Shown here in pieces: positions 47,761 to 61,043 of a DNA stretch of 64,000 nt (position 1 is the first letter of the stretch; every line of letters starts with the position of its first letter). The position numbers and the translations under genes were made by a program. Source of the stretch: Silene latifolia (taxonomy: Eukaryota; Streptophyta; Magnoliopsida; Caryophyllales; Caryophyllaceae); NCBI RefSeq assembly GCF_048544455.1, contig NC_133538.1:448955311-449019310 (forward strand), in the 5' to 3' direction. The notes beneath the pieces were generated by a model that saw nothing but the letters and a program-made list of their open reading frames with translations, was not told the origin of the DNA and ran no database searches.

Positions 47761-48780
47761 CCAAGCGAAAATATTCTTGAATTTGTGAAGAAAGTCAATG
47801 AAACTGGCCTTTTCAACCAGCTCTAGGGTCGTCCCTATCTTAAGTTCTTTAGGTTCTAGGTCTGTCCCTACATTGATAGGTTAGGTGTTTTCTATTACTG
47901 GTGCCCCCTTCCCCTCTTCTAGTATTTCTTTAATTATGTAGGGAGGTAATACCATTGATTCTGGGTCAGGATCATCCTCAGTATCGTCAAAAACACAATT
48001 GCAATCAAAATAACACGAGGAGTAAGTCGAATCTAATTTATTCATATTAATGTTTGAAAAGAGCTGAAACAAAGATGACATCTGAGCAGTGGTCAATGGC
48101 GGTAGAGGAACAGTCTCTGGGATATTTCCCAGATTACTATTGCTAGAAGATGCTAAACTAGGAGATATGCTAGGAGAAATGACGGGAAGAAGAGTGACAA
48201 CATGAGGAGACTCCCTAACAAATTCCCTAGACTTAGACTCAGATTCCGACTCTGACTCTGACTCTGACTCGAACTCGTCATCTTCTTGATCTCCTTTAAA
48301 CATCTCTCCTTCATCAGTTGTGAGTTTGAAGAGCTTTCCGTGATTGTTCGTCCACTGTATCGACTTTCTCTATCATGTCTGTATCTTAGCAGGATTTACA
48401 TTCGTAATCAGAGCCGTTGGATTGAAATGGTCATCCCGAAGTATCATGGGAATAATCTTAACTTAGGCTGCCCTTATGAATCAATCTTCTCCAAATAGGA
48501 GGCTAACAACTTATTCATCGAGACAAGGTGTCTGATGAGCTTTGACGGCAGGAGCCGTTTCTTGTGGAATGAAGTAGCAGCCATGGAACACCTAAATTCC
48601 GGCTTGCCATTCTCCTTTGAACATCCAGTGCTCAAGAATCCCATAAAAAGGTTCGAGATCTCCCTCCCTGATGAAGCAACCATTTAGTGTATGATGATAG
48701 GGTCGCATCCGGATGCCATGATGATTTCGATCAAGACCTTGTGCGAGCATCTCATAGGCCTTTTCTTTGGTTGGTGTATA
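47761..48780 (-). pseudogene. Degenerate protease-RT linker of the Tat element
   Basis: Reading fragments at 48683-48474 and 48303-47881 contain PEFRCSMAATSFHKK and a run of Ser-Glu repeats near 48230-48270. They correspond in position to the long linker before RT in Tat polyproteins. There is no catalytic motif, and stops are frequent. Confidence 0.55.
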
Positions 48781-50483
48781 TCCTAGGCTAGTGGTATTTT
48801 CTGAGAATTACCCACTTTAAAAAGTGGGAAGGTGTTATGGCGAATAGGATTCAATGGCATGCCAGAGAAGTATCCCTGGGATTTCAGGATGTGGTTGACT
48901 ACCAAGTTGGAATATGGATTGAAGTAGAGAGGGGCGAGCTCACCCACTATGAGATTGATGATCTGGAATCCTTTCAACTCGTGGACTGGATCTGCAACAA
49001 CTTGATTATTGGACATATTTTCGATCACAACTTTGATTGGTGATGAAGTGATTGTCACAACTTGACCATCAAGTTGGGTTTTTATTTTCTGATGAAGTGT
49101 AGGCGTCACGGCCTTGGAAGCGTGAATCCAGGGCCTTCCTTGAAGTATATTGAATGATGCTTCGATGTTAACTATTTGAAAGTCGACCTTCCTTTCAATT
49201 GGCCCAGTGGCCACAGTAAGGTCGACAAGTCCGACTACCTTTCGACGTGTTATGTCTTATGCGCGAACACCCTGATTGGTTGGAGTCCAGTCTGATTCTT
49301 TCATCCCTAGTTTGTATGGAATTTTAATTGGTAAGACATTAACCGTAGAGCCATCATCCACCAAGGTCATTGGCACATTTTTTTTAAGCACGTGACGGTG
49401 ATGTATATAGCCAAGTTCTGGGTAACACAAAATGGCGGTAGGTCTTCGTCTGAGAAAGTAACTAGGTTACTTAACTTTATAGCGTCCTGGAGGACAATGT
49501 TGATCATATCATTGGGAGTAGAGTCAGATGATACATTGAGTTTGGCCAAAGCTTGCAGCAAAGCTTGGCGATGTTGAAATGAACTGGCTACCAATAGCCA
49601 GACTGAAAGATCAGCCTTAGTTTTCTGTAGTTGTTTCATTAATAGGTCAGTAACTAGTTCCTCATTCATATATGTTAGAGGTGTAGAAGCTGGGTTGCTT
49701 GTTTGCACTTGAGTGACGTTTTGGTATGGAGGACCTGACTGAGTGAGGCGGTCGACATCCAGATCTTCGAAGGTTTTTAGTAGAGGATGGTCTTTGAGGT
49801 ACACATCTTCATCATCATTTGCCCACACTTCCAACGATTTCATTTTCCTTGTTTATCGTACTGAGCTCCTTTAGTTGCATGATTTCAGCTTCCAGTTTGA
49901 CGATTTGTAGGACTAAATCATCAACTAGTGTAATAACTTCTTGCATAGTGGATTTGTCAGATAGAGCAGCGACTATTAGCGTAGACCTCTCTCCTTGGGG
50001 TATAGTGTTAGATCCATTCAGCTGGGCGACAATGGCTTCTAAACTGGTGACTTGTCTAGTCACACTTTTTGCCTATGCAACAAAGTCTAAAATGGTAGGC
50101 GCAAAGGTAGAATAGAGTCCTTCCCCTTTTATCATGTTGATCTCATCTTTAATTGGAGAAATGAGATTTGAGCAATCCAAGTAGGATTCTTCATTTGTAA
50201 TCATCAAAATTCCAAGAGGATTTTGAATGTTATTAGGCTTTCTTACGGGAGGAATATGTAACTTGCCTTACTCGATGATATCCTGGAGGATGTGTTTAAA
50301 CTTGTAACAGTTTTCTGTATCGTGCCCTTTGCCCCAATGTTATTCACAGTAAACATGACCATCCCAAAATTTAGACTTCTTTTCTGGGTCAAGTGTAGGC
50401 CCTATTGGTTGAAACCTACCTTGCTTCATCAACCTTTTTAGTGCATTGGAGTATGTATCACCGATGTCAGTGAATTTCTTTGG
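48781..50483 (-). pseudogene. pol: Tat-lineage Gag-pol junction and aspartic protease region (broken, 5' part displaced)
   Basis: On the - strand, 50063-49815 is a helical, probably coiled-coil segment (MTRQVTSLEAIVAQLN and following). 49843-49367 has LLMKQLQKTKADLSVWLL and FQHRQALLQALAKLNVSSD, the conserved stretch before Tat protease. It leads to ITVTCLKK and an LVDDGSTVNVLP-like protease motif near 49350. 49214-48783 continues with VNIEASFNILQGRPWIH. Breaks occur near 49830, 49370, 49260 and 48785. The sequence is cut at 50483 by copia A, so gag, primer site and 5' LTR lie to the right of A, outside the window. Confidence 0.8.
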
Positions 50484-51765
50484 TGTTGGGTTCATATACC
50501 CCAATTAGACTCATCTAATTCATTTGATAAATTACCCATAATTTATACTTATGTGGATCTAGTGTATGCATAACAAAATAAACAAAAATAAGGAGAAAAT
50601 GATATTTCTTACATACAATATGGACGAAACTTTTGGGCACTAGATTAGGAATCCTTCCTAATCTAGATATTGAGCTTATTATGATGGATGATCTTCTAAA
50701 ATCCAAAGCTCCAAGAAAGGAACTCTTCTTTTAGTTGCACCCGAAACAAATCCCTTAAAACTAATATATTAATTAACTAGATTAATATACTAGTTATCCT
50801 TAAAGATTTTTAAAATATTTGTATTACTACTCTAGTAATAATATAGTGTGATATTAGAATTTGGTTGAAAAATGTTAGAGATCTAAAAATCATTTTACAG
50901 AGAAGGAGGAGAAAAATGTATGAATGCTAACATATGGCATACGAGAAAAATGAGAACATTTTTTCTCATAAAAGAGGAGGGGAGCCGGTTGCGAGGGAGT
51001 CCCAAAGCCAATGCATGGCTTCTACTTTCTCCTTTTTCTCTTATCAAAATCATAGATGTGTAAGGCTAGCAATATAGGTAATGATTGTGTCTTATTTTAA
51101 CAATTAAAATAAAAACACCCATTTACCCAAAAACCTTTTAATTTCGGTCCACCCATAAAATCAACATCCATTTTATGTTTGTCAATTGTAACATTTTCAC
51201 ACAATATGTCACATGTAGCATATAACATGTTACTAGTGATTTTAATGTATATTTAACACTTAAATATCATTATATAAATTAATTAAATTACAAATAACAA
51301 ATTTACTAGTAATACATAATTACTTGTGTATAAAATTGGTCAAGTTAATATAATTCACAACATTTCGTAATTATAATTAAACATTCATTCTTATCTTAAT
51401 TGTTTCATAAACAATTATCAATTTTAGTAATATAACATATTAATTACTAAAATGAATCTTATTTAATCGAATTACAATAAGATACAAATTCTCACTCACA
51501 AATATAAATTGTTTTTAAGGAATTAATTAACTTGTATCATTATACAATTAATTAACTTCTCTATTAAGGGAATTGTTCTATAGGTGTGGCCTTAAGGGAT
51601 CAACTGATCACCACCGTCAAACGACAGTAATGTCAAACTCTAGTTAGCCAATCATTACCGATTAATGTTGATCAGTTGACTATATAATTGAATCATCCCT
51701 TACGTATTCTTATTATGAGATTTCAACATGTGATCGCAGTATTGTCGAGGACACATACTCCAACA
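50484..51765 (-). repeat. 3' LTR of copia A
   Basis: 1,282 bases, + strand TGTTGGGTT...CCAACA. It shows clear overall similarity to the copia B LTRs and carries the conserved island at about 51578-51681. Confidence 0.88.
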
Positions 51766-52560
51766 ATCTCCCATTTGTCCGAGACAAGTGTGCGTCAATA
51801 ATTCTCTTGTCCTATTGCATCTCCCACTCAATGCAAGGTATCTTGCAGTCGTACTTGCATTTGATCATATCTAGAGTGATTTACTCGATCTGGAGAGTAA
51901 CTGTTTGACCGGAATTATCTACCGTAGATACCTTCCGAGCATGGCCACGCATTTCCAGTTCACCACTCCTTGAGTGGCCCTGAGATTTAAATAACCCTGA
52001 CAAGGGGGTGGACAATTCCTATCGCACTATTCCCTTTGAATAGCCACAGCTCATCATGACCCAAAAGATGCCCATTTAACCTCAGTTACGACAGTCGTAG
52101 AGCATAAATCAAAGCCAATCAGAAACTATGCCAACTTAGGCGAACAATCTCTAGTCAAATAATTGACTTATAAGAATACTATAATAGCTCTCGCCATGAC
52201 CAGGCTTTATAAAAATTACCAGAACTTTATAAGCGGTCACTTCCCGACAGAGTGTACCATACAGTCTGCCTATGTGATCGACTAGTCATCTCATATGACT
52301 CTATGACACTTGAATTTGCCATCAATCGCATCACACTCTAGTCACTTGGAGACGTCACCTCATATAAGTAACTAGGGGCCTATACTATGTTAATCCCGTT
52401 CACTTTGATAGGGTTCAACGTTGTCCTTATAACCTATTTGGATATAACAAAGTAATAAAAGAGTTTTAATCAAACTCAAACGATGAATACATTATCACAT
52501 ATGTAAAATTGATACCATATCAATTATTACATAATCTATAATCCATACTAAATATTGTAT
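51766..52560 (-). other. 3' untranslated region of copia A, conserved block
   Basis: Starts with the complement of a GACAAATGGGAGA purine tract and contains the shared motifs at 51870-51900, 51936-51955 and 51967-51985. It aligns by eye over most of its length with 55030-55750 of copia B. No coding potential. Confidence 0.75.
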
Positions 52561-53750
52561 ATAACTATACATCTCAATTCAATTGAAATGGCATGACTTA
52601 TCAGGCTTAGCCTATGAAAAGGCCTTGGTTACCAAGTTTTAGCAACACTTTTCACTTTCCATAACCTTACAATATACTACTTCCCATTGTTATTTATAAT
52701 CTTTATTATAAAAGCCTTTTGAGTACGTGTCTAGATTCAATCTAGATATAGGCTTTCTTGCCTTAAATAACTCCCACTGTCCTCACAGTGTATAGGGATA
52801 GGACCTTTGGTTATTGGAACGAACTACCATAGTTCCTCCAATTCATAAAATCGAATTGTAATATCAGCCCTTCCTTCTTGCATATCTCATTATTACAAGT
52901 GTACTCAATTTCCGTTGTGTATATCTCATTGTTCAACTGCCTAGGACGTTTTTAGCAGATATCCTCCTTAAATAATATAGCCAAGATGGTTCTCTAACCA
53001 TCCTTATGTGTTTAGAATATGGTTTTTGTGTAACTCCTTGCACATAAATCCATCTCATTTCTAAATGATTAGCTTCATATCTATAGTACTTTCTGAGTAC
53101 TAACTAATGAACTATATGGCTATATAGAGACTTCTCTCAAGAATTCGATTTGTAAGTTCTCGCCATACTCCAAGTATACGAAGTTTAAGAATGGTGATAC
53201 ATCTTAGCGTAATGAATTAATCCCTCAGCGGAAGCATGTGGATTCAATTTCTACATGTTCAATACTTTTGAACTTGTCAAGATTCTTATTAACATAAGAA
53301 TATTCATTTAACGCTAATATCCTCTTAGAACTATCTTTATAGGTCTGGATACTTAAGAGATGTATTATTCTTCTCCTAAGTCTTCTATCATTCACAATGA
53401 TCAATATGCCCCTTGCATATAAGACTAGTAATACCACATTACTCCCACTAAACTCCATGTATAAACAGAACTACTCGATAATTCGAGAAAAGTTTATCAC
53501 ATGATCAAAACATACAATTTAACTCTTCTTCTTAAGTTTTTATCCTACCTTAGGATAGTTGCGATTTTCAAAACTCATGCAAGATGATTTTAAAATCCAA
53601 CTACTACAAAATCCGAATTTAACAAAATGTTGCAATTGGTGTAAACCTCTTACCACCAATCAACCAAGTTATGGAAATATCTTAATGTTTATGTTCAGTT
53701 CGGACTTTTGCGGAGTTGAATCTAGATAAAGCATCTTAATAAGTTATAGG
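52561..53750 (-). pseudogene. pol: Decayed RT/RNase H region of copia A
   Basis: AT-rich and heavily mutated. On the - strand around 53458-53225, MEFSGSNVVLLVLYARGILI corresponds to the strand carrying the copia YVDD box, with the catalytic Asp residues lost. It is followed by YKDSSKRILALNEYSYVNKN, the usual downstream segment. The rest to 52561 is unreadable. Ends at the copia B insertion (ATAGG duplication, 53746-53750). Confidence 0.65.
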
Positions 53751-55029
53751 TGTTGGGATTCATTAATCTCGTTAGTATACATATTCATATATGAATTAAT
53801 TTATTTGGTCATAAAATAAATACAAGATCTTATGCATGCAAACATAAAACAAAGTAGAGAAGAAATCGTCATTTCTTACATTGGTGTTTCGGATTTTGGG
53901 CACCAATAAGATCTCCTACTTGTTAGTTCTTAAGCTTTCCAACAATGGATGAACTAAGAATCAAATTAGAATCTCTCCCAAAAGTTTATACCCAAGGAAC
54001 ACCCTTAATAACTAATATTATTATGAACTAGTAATAATGCTAATCTTACTTAAAATTTGGACACAAAAATGGTATTTTGTTCTCTTGTATTTTCGGCCAA
54101 AAGAGAAGAATTTTGTTAGTTTTATTTCTCTAAAGTTTTTCACAAAAGTAGAGTGTTGATTAATTTTTCTAACACTAGAAAAATAGATGATGAAGTAGTG
54201 AATAATTATATGAAAATATTTGCCATTTTTCATGCTAAAAACCGGTTGGGGGAAGTATTGTGGCCAATGCATGGAAAAATTGCTCTTCTCAAAAGTAATA
54301 GGGTTGCATGGCTACAACTAGAGTACTATAATTGTGTTTCCCTTATTTAAAATAATCAACACAATTTAAATATAATACTCCCTTAATTTCGGCACACACA
54401 ACATAAAATGGAAGGTCCGTTTTATATTGTCATTTGTCAATTTTGTCATGTGTCACATGTTACATGACATGTTACACTATAATGTATTTTTAACATATTA
54501 AAAATCAACATATTAATAAAATATGTTCCATACAAAATTTAACTAGTAATTCTTGATTACTTGTACCAAAATGGTTTATCAAATTATAAATTACAACGTC
54601 TTGTATTTATAATAAATTATTCATTCAATTTCAATTGTTTCGTAAACAATAATTTTATCTAAGTAATAAAACAATTTGATTACTTAGTACGTATCTTATT
54701 TAATCGAATTACAATGAGACACGTGAATTTTACTCACAAAATCATCCGTCAATTTTAAGCAATTTAATTAACTCGTATCGGCATACGATTAATTAAATAA
54801 TCAATTAAGAGTATTTTCCTATAGGTATGACCAAAGGGGATCAACTGATCACCACCGTCGCACGACAGTAATGTCAAACTCTAGTCAGCCAATCATTACC
54901 GATATGTGTGGACCAGTTGACTGTAAAATATTACTTCCCACATGTATTCTTAAATATGAGATTTAAACATCTGATCATTATGATCGATAGTTGTGATCGC
55001 ATTATTGTCGGAGGACACTTATTCGAACA
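53751..55029 (-). repeat. 3' LTR of copia B
   Basis: 1,279 bases. The right terminus reads CGAACA where the partner has CCAACA. The conserved island lies at about 54819-54923. Confidence 0.93.
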
Positions 55030-55790
55030 ATCTCCCACTTGTCCTCGACAAGTGTGCGTCACCAATTCTCTTGTCCTATTACTATCTCCTACTCAATGCA
55101 AGGTGTCTTTCGGATCGTACATGCAAGTGATCATATCGAGAGTGGTTTCCTCGATCTGGAGAATAACTGATTGACCGGAATTATCTACCATAGATACCTT
55201 CCGAGCGTGGCCACGCATTTCCAGTTCATTACTCCTCGAGTGGCCCTGAGATTTGTTTTAACCCTGACAAGGGGTGGACAATTCCTATGGCACTATTCCC
55301 TTCGACTAGCCACAGCCATCATAACCCAAAATATGCCCATTTGACCCCATTTACGAAGGTCGCAGTAACATAAATCAAAGTTAATCTGAAATTGTGCCAC
55401 CTTAGGTGAACAGTCTTTAGTTAAAAGAATCGACTCATTAGAATACTATAGTAGTTCTCGCCACGACCAGGCTATATAAATTTGCCAGAACTCTATAAGA
55501 GGTCATTAGCCCGACAAAGTGTTCCTAACAGTCTGCCTATGTGATCGACTAGTCATCTCACATGACTCCATGGCACTTGAACTTGCCATCAATCGCATCA
55601 TACTCTAGTCACTTCGAGACGTCACCTAATGTAAGTGACTATGGGCGAATACAATGTTAATACGTGTTCACTTTAACGGGGTTCAATTGTCTCTACAACC
55701 CGTTTGGATGTAACAAAGTATAAGGTGAGTTAATAATAACTCAAACGACAAGTGTGGACATCACATTCGGGTAGTCAATGCCATATTACT
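55030..55790 (-). other. 3' untranslated region of copia B, conserved block
   Basis: The purine tract complement TCTCCCACTTGTC adjoins the LTR. Shared motifs include GAGTGGTTTCCTCGATCTGG (55139-55158) and CGAGCGTGGCCACGCATTTC (55202-55221), then CTCCTCGAGTGGCCCTGAG. No coding potential. Confidence 0.75.
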
Positions 55791-58079
55791 ACCTTGTGAT
55801 GTATATTGTAAGTGTGTAAACACTAGTCATTTGCAACATGAGTTTAACACACTATGTGTCCATGTGTTAAAACTCTTGAATTGCATCTTTATTTTCATGT
55901 TTGTCTTACATAGCATGAATCTCACCAAGTACATATCTATTTCCCAAACTAGGTTTAGGTTCTTTATTTTGAGAGAACTTCCTTGTTGTTTATCACATAA
56001 CAAACGAATTATGGTGGACGACATAACTTGCACTAGTCAAGTGTTCTTCCAACTCATAATGTACCACGTATATGTTTTGTAGGATCTTGCAACAATTGTC
56101 AAGATGATTAGCCTAGCACTTCTCATAAGTCTTAGCAAATTTGAAAATACTAGTTTTGAGTAACTTCTTACTATAACCAAGTATCTTTTCAAACTTCTTA
56201 TTTCTCCTTTTAGCTTAATTAGCTTAGGATTTTCATAAATCCTTACGCGTTTTCGAAACTTCAATATGTGCAACTTCTTGTCACATAACAGAGTGTTCTA
56301 TCAAATACTAGAATAGCTCATTAGTTCTCCTCGAGAATTCATGACGATTCTTATATGGCTTACCAATGATTCATCATGCTCTTAAGCGTATGATTCATTA
56401 TAGGACATGTACATGATTATTCTAATGGCGGAAACATTAGTAATTTTTAATCATGTAATCAACCATTCTTAGGTTTAATGAATGACCGTGACTGCTTATG
56501 GTATTTCCATTTTCATCGATATGAACAACCTACGTTTCTTGTTGATTTGATGTGCACATCTCAATGCCTATCCAACATCTTTGTGAAAGAAAGTACCAGC
56601 TCGTCATTCTCAATGAGTAATGAGTTATAAATTTTACAAGATGATTGCTTCCACTAAATTTCAAGTCTTCACATGATAATTTCAAACTCCCACTCAATTC
56701 CACATGTTTCGTATTTGACTACTCAATCGAAATATTTCAAGAATTGAAATCAATTTTGCTTTGACAAGTTATTAAGATAAAACCATACATGTTTCCAACA
56801 TATCTTTTCAAAATACCTATTTTGAAAAGGTTTCAATCTTAAACTTATGGAAAGAGATTTTAATCTCTAACTCATTCATTTTTATAATGATGCGTAGCAA
56901 TGTCATTACTTAAATGTGAAATCCCATATAATACACGTCCTTCTCAAAATACCCTTTTCGGAAGGAGGTTTAATCATTTCATTTTCATAATGAGGTTAAG
57001 TAACGACACTAGCGTGATTAACAATTAACTTAGCTCTTGTAGATATCGGTATATCTTTCTTTGCAATTTTTAATCATAAATCTCATTTATATTCAAGGAT
57101 GCAACTTTGTTTCATTTAGGCTCTTAAGTAAATATCAATATTAAAACTCTATTTATATCTAGGCCAACTAGCAAAATCTCTTGTTGAGACTTTTCTTTAG
57201 TCATTATCTTTCAAGAACTTTCTTTTGGTCTCCTCGTGTAGTTATCTTAAGAACATATTCTTTTGATTACTTCACTTATCTTAAGAACATATTCTTTCGA
57301 TTACTTCACTTGGTCTCTTTTGTCATGTAGATCTCATCTATTCATGTATACTTTCTATTTTGGTATACAAATCATTCTTTCTTTCGTAGATCTCATTTAC
57401 TCAAGCATACAAATTATTCTTTGTATTCTTTGTGTCTTCATTTTTCTCCCCCTCTATCTTTAGAATAAATACACTAGATATTCAAAGATAGCTTATGAGA
57501 CACAAACAATGATTTTGAAGTAGAAGGAGGACTATCTCATAGATTGACTAATAGATTTTAGATTTGATAAGTGTTCTTGGTAATTGACATTCCTTTAGGA
57601 GAGTTCATCAACTCAACATCACTTTATAATTGATCATACACAAGTTTCAAGCTTGTGGACATATAATGAATCCTATCATTATAATTGTCAATTGGTTCAC
57701 TTTAAGTAGATGTTCATATGTTTCTATGTGCAAGCATATAAAGACGAATTTTTAAAACAAACAAATACGAAAAGGGGTGACTTGGGTTGCAAGCCAAGCC
57801 ACCAAAATCCAAAATACAACCATTGTTTTAAAAGGATCACACATTTCCATGCCGAACACGGAAATCAAAATAGTTCTAAAATCCATAACATTAAAATAAA
57901 GACAATAATAAAAGCCAAGCTTCATTGGTAGCTACTCTTAGCTCCTTCATGATTTCTTAAGCTTGCTTCTCTTTTCCCTTGTCTTTGCTTGGAGGAGGCC
58001 CTATTTACAATAAAAAGGAGATACATTATCACAACTTGTATCAAAATACCATAGTTGAATTAGAAACATAAAAGAAAGG
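55791..58079 (-). pseudogene. Decayed pol region of copia B
   Basis: 2.3 kb of AT-rich sequence where protease, integrase, RT and RNase H should lie. No catalytic motif survives. The interval is also too short for full copia pol, so deletion as well as point decay is likely. It includes a 34-base tandem duplication at 57242-57309. Confidence 0.5.
57242..57309. repeat. 34-base tandem duplication
   Basis: Units 57242-57275 and 57276-57309 differ at one base. They lie in the decayed pol region of copia B. Confidence 0.88.
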
Positions 58080-58980
58080 ATAGTCATTTACCTACTGGAG
58101 TGATCTTTCCAGCTTTGATGTCACCAAGATACTTGGAACAATTCCTCTTCAATGTCCAACACCATTACAATAATGGCATTTATCAAGAGGACCCTTCTTG
58201 GGTTTGGAAGTGCTAGCTGCAAAAGTCCTAGCCTTGGTGTTCATGGGAGCTTGCCTCTTACTCTTTTTCCCATTCTTCTTGAACTTCTCCTTGCTCTTAG
58301 TGCTTATATTTAGCACATCCTTAGGTGGGCTAACATTTAGCCCCATGTCTCTTTCGGCTTGCACAAGTAACTTTTGCAACTCCTCAAGAGACGCGTCCTT
58401 GTCTTGCATATTGAAATTCACCCGGAATTGCACATATGCTTTGACTTTGGATAAGGAGTGAAGAATCCTATCAACAATGAGCTCCTTTAAGATTTCAACC
58501 TTTTGAATTTTCAATGTCTCGACTAGCTCCAACCATTTGAGCACGTGAGGGCTAACCTTTTGGCCCTCCTTGAAATCGAGATCAAAGAATGCCGAGGCCG
58601 CCTCATATTGGACGATCCTCGGCGTTTGTGAGAACATTGTCACAAGTTTGGAATAGATTTCATAAGCGGTGCCCATTTTAAAGGCTCTCCTTTGGAGATC
58701 CGCCTCCATAGCAAAAATCAACACATTTTTGATAGCGGCGGACTCTTTGTGGTAAGCCTCATATGCTTCCCTAGTGGCGGCACTCGACCTAGCATTAGGT
58801 TCGGGTGGAGAGGCCTCAATGAGGTAACGAAGCTTGTCGTCACCATGAGCGGCTAATTTGAGTTGGGCATCTCAATCGGAGAAATTTGACCCATTCTTTT
58901 CAAGTTTACAACGATCCATGAAGGATCGGAGCCATGAAACATTAGTGAGAGCGTGAGCGTTGTTGTTTGGTGCGGCCATT
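58080..58980 (-). pseudogene. gag: Copia B gag (nearly open)
   Basis: Gag would form the virus-like particle and package RNA. On the - strand the ATG at 58980 starts MAAPNNNAHALTNVSWLRSF. One TGA near 58865 interrupts the N-terminal part. The frame is then open through KNVLIFAMEADLQRR and the TPRIVQYEAASAFFDL core, VDRILHSL and LQKLLVQAERDMGL, matching in order the Gag of the copia copies at 6631 and 14896. The zinc knuckle CHYCNGVGH is followed by a one-base loss near 58145 that gives a stop. A remnant of the second half (RNCSKYLGDIKAGKITPVG) follows in another frame. Gag is far better preserved than pol in this element. Confidence 0.85.
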
Positions 58981-61043
58981 TGTTATGAGAAATAAAAGTG
59001 GTCTAGAAAACAAAAAATAGAAGGAATAAAACACTTGTCGTTTTTAAAATAATAATAATACTCGTAAATTTTAATATAAACAAGTTTTATTGCATTTATC
59101 TAGTGACCTCTACCCAACTTTGATAAATGATTCAAAGACCCAAATTCATATCAACTTGGGCACGCTTTGGCGATACATCCCTTATCAATATAACTCGCTG
59201 GATTAACCCTTTAATCGATTCGACTTTTAGAACTCTTGGTCGATAAAATTACATTAATTTTTATCTTTAGACCAAAACACATCCGGCTATGGTCGAGAAT
59301 ACTTTTGTTGAGTACAACCCAAATTTCGAATAAATGTGTCCATGATCCAAATTCACATTAACTTGGGCACGCTTTGGCGATACAACCCTCATAAACATGA
59401 ATTCGGTGGATAGACATTTATCACCCACTTCCCCTACGTAACAAGGTTTGTACCCCGGTTTGGTCGAGCGCACTCCCTCACGAAATAGGTTTTCATGGTT
59501 TCTAAAGGCTAAGACTCAATTGTTTATTTAGCGAGATGTCATGTCAATTTATTATCTATCACGTTTTAAGTGAACTAAAGCGGTGAACTACGATAATTGT
59601 AATTGAGACGGTTGATAAATTCGATATAAAATGCATGTTTAGTTATGGCGATTTAGCGATGCATGCAACATATAAATAAAATGCAAAGCATAAAAATAAA
59701 ATCCTAGTATAGCCTTCCTAAAATAGTAAATCTAATAAACTATTACAAATTCGTAAACCAACTCCTTTGGTTCCTTGATCTTCGGTCTAAGCACGCATCT
59801 CGAGGTAACACCGACTTCATGGAAACTCCGGGAAAATTACAAATAATAAATATATAATATATAATTTCTTATTATACATTTGTAATAAAAATTAAATCTA
59901 TTAAATTACAAAACGGTGATACGAGATCACAATAATTACAACCGAATCGATAATCCCATACATTTCGGGTAATACCAAATAAAAACTAAGGCCATACTAA
60001 GTAAAATTACATAATTCAAAAATTATATAAAATAAAAATATGACAATCATAAATAAAATGCAGCATTATAATATGTATTAACATGCTTAATTTTATTCTA
60101 AATCGCCTTTTAAGAGCCAATATCGTATATTTTATCGGTTTTTATGGATTTGTATGATTTAACTTATTAAAATCACAATAATTACATAAATTCATATTTA
60201 TGTACAAGTTAATTAAACTAACCATCTTAGGACTCAAAACATAGTCTTCACTAATATTTTGACAATAAGTCAACTTGATTTCTTGATATTGTTCATTATG
60301 GACCAAAAATACAAAATTATGCTATAAACTTCAAATTAAATTATAAAAATTTCAAATAATTCCAAAATTTGAAATTTAAACTCATGAACATTCTGGAAAA
60401 ATACCATGTTACTCATAAGTTCAAAACTTAGGTTAAATATTTCGAAAAAATATCGAGAAAAACAATGTTGCGGTTTATCGGTTTTAACGAATATGACCAA
60501 TAAAATATGAGAAAATTTATTTTCATCAACTTTTCATTTTTAGATCTGAAATATATGATAAAATGCAACATGTGACGTTTTTCTTTAGTCATGAAATATG
60601 TTTTAGCATTATATACTAAATAAAGTCATTATTTATTTAATTTTTACTCAAAAATTCATAAATCATGCTAAAGTCCAATACCTCTAAGATTTTTACACAC
60701 ACTGAGTAAAAATTCATGTGACAACATATTAAACTTCTATGACCAGATTCGACATATAACTCATATTAACCTAATAAACCCTTTAAATTCGATTTAAGCT
60801 TATAAAATCCATATTTCATGCAAAATAACTTAGTTTATCACGAGATTTAACATGCCATCAGTAGATAATATATGTGAAAAAATATCCAAAAACCACTGAA
60901 AAATTTGAAGTTTAGCTATTTTTTGTCCAAAAATGACATTTTTATCATAAAAATCACATTTTAATGTCAATAATATATAAAATGAACAATAAAATCCATA
61001 AATGAACCAAAATATCCCAAATATATTTTAGGACTACAAACTT
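58981..61043 (-). other. Leader of copia B, part nearest gag
   Basis: About 2 kb of AT-rich leader without supported genes. Two similar stretches containing AACTTGGGCACGCTTTGGCG occur at about 59153 and 59360, a spaced duplication of about 208 bases. Confidence 0.6.
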
